The notes beneath the pieces are model-generated. The model did not search any database, was not told where the DNA came from, and was given only the letters and a program-made list of their open reading frames with translations. Positions 12,248-12,358 of a stretch of 12,358 bases of DNA are shown piece after piece; the stretch's first letter is position 1; the number at the start of each line of letters is the position of its first letter. Source of the DNA: Actinomycetes bacterium (GTDB taxonomy: Bacteria > Actinomycetota > Acidimicrobiia > Acidimicrobiales > UBA8190); the NCBI GenBank assembly GCA_021798135.1, contig JAJZYI010000076.1:1-12358 (forward strand), written 5' to 3'. The position numbers and the translations under genes were made by a program.

Positions 12248-12358
12248 CCGCCGGACCCGGCGCCACCGGACCTCCCCGGCCGCCGGACCCGGCGCCACCG
12301 GACCTCCCCGGCCGCCGGACCCGGCGCCACCGGACCTCCCCGGCCGCCGGACCCGGCG
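12248..12358. repeat. 32-bp tandem repeat, 3.5 perfect copies, running off the edge
   Basis: Identical copies at 12248-12279, 12280-12311 and 12312-12343, and a partial copy at 12344-12358 cut by the window end. Each unit begins ccgccggacccggcg, which contains the inverted repeat CGCCGG/CCGGCG and can fold on its own. The unit is not a multiple of three, so it is not coding. The full extent and the next gene are outside the window. Confidence 0.97.

Overview
The window is very G+C-rich (roughly three quarters by eye). Its real genes have a strong third-position G/C bias, and long spurious open frames lie antisense to nearly all of them. With GTG starts, purine-rich ribosome sites, a group 1 luciferase-like monooxygenase and a Cfp30B-like double VOC protein, this points to a high-GC Actinomycetota chromosome. 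Acidimicrobiia or a relative is a guess only. I see no rRNA, tRNA, transposase, phage gene or CRISPR array.

Layout. On the plus strand, positions 38-661 encode signal peptidase I, and 844-1893 encode a secreted or lipid-anchored protein with a Cys-rich domain. Convergent to these is a minus-strand block, read from right to left. It holds tag (6204-5596), a small membrane protein (5390-5070), mscL (4992-4564), a MASE4-like membrane diguanylate cyclase (4400-2922), and a four-helix membrane protein with a histidine-kinase-like dimerisation segment but no phospho-acceptor His and no ATPase domain (2635-1952). Divergent from tag, the plus strand continues with a YbjJ-type MFS transporter (6479-7795), an Ogt-AlkA fusion (7863-9230) and a luciferase-like monooxygenase (9618-10631). 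A double-VOC protein (11994-11215, minus) closes the window.

How the genes relate. The clearest functional theme is alkylation-damage repair: Tag, O6-alkylguanine methyltransferase and AlkA are encoded within 3.7 kb, the last two in one polypeptide. Envelope functions are the second theme (signal peptidase, lipoprotein, MscL, membrane sensors). MscL and the small membrane protein may share a transcript. The other genes look like single units separated by gaps of about 60-580 bp.

The most unusual property is at the DNA level. Six intergenic gaps, including the one cut by the right edge, each carry their own short tandem repeat, with units of 9, 27, 54, 16, 20 and 32 bp that are unrelated at first sight. 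Another tandem duplication (42 bp) lies inside the AlkA half of the fusion gene. Several of these are perfect, which suggests recent or active expansion. No complete new biological system can be demonstrated from this sequence. The best leads are the repeat-per-gap pattern, the Ogt-AlkA fusion, and the His-less sensor protein.
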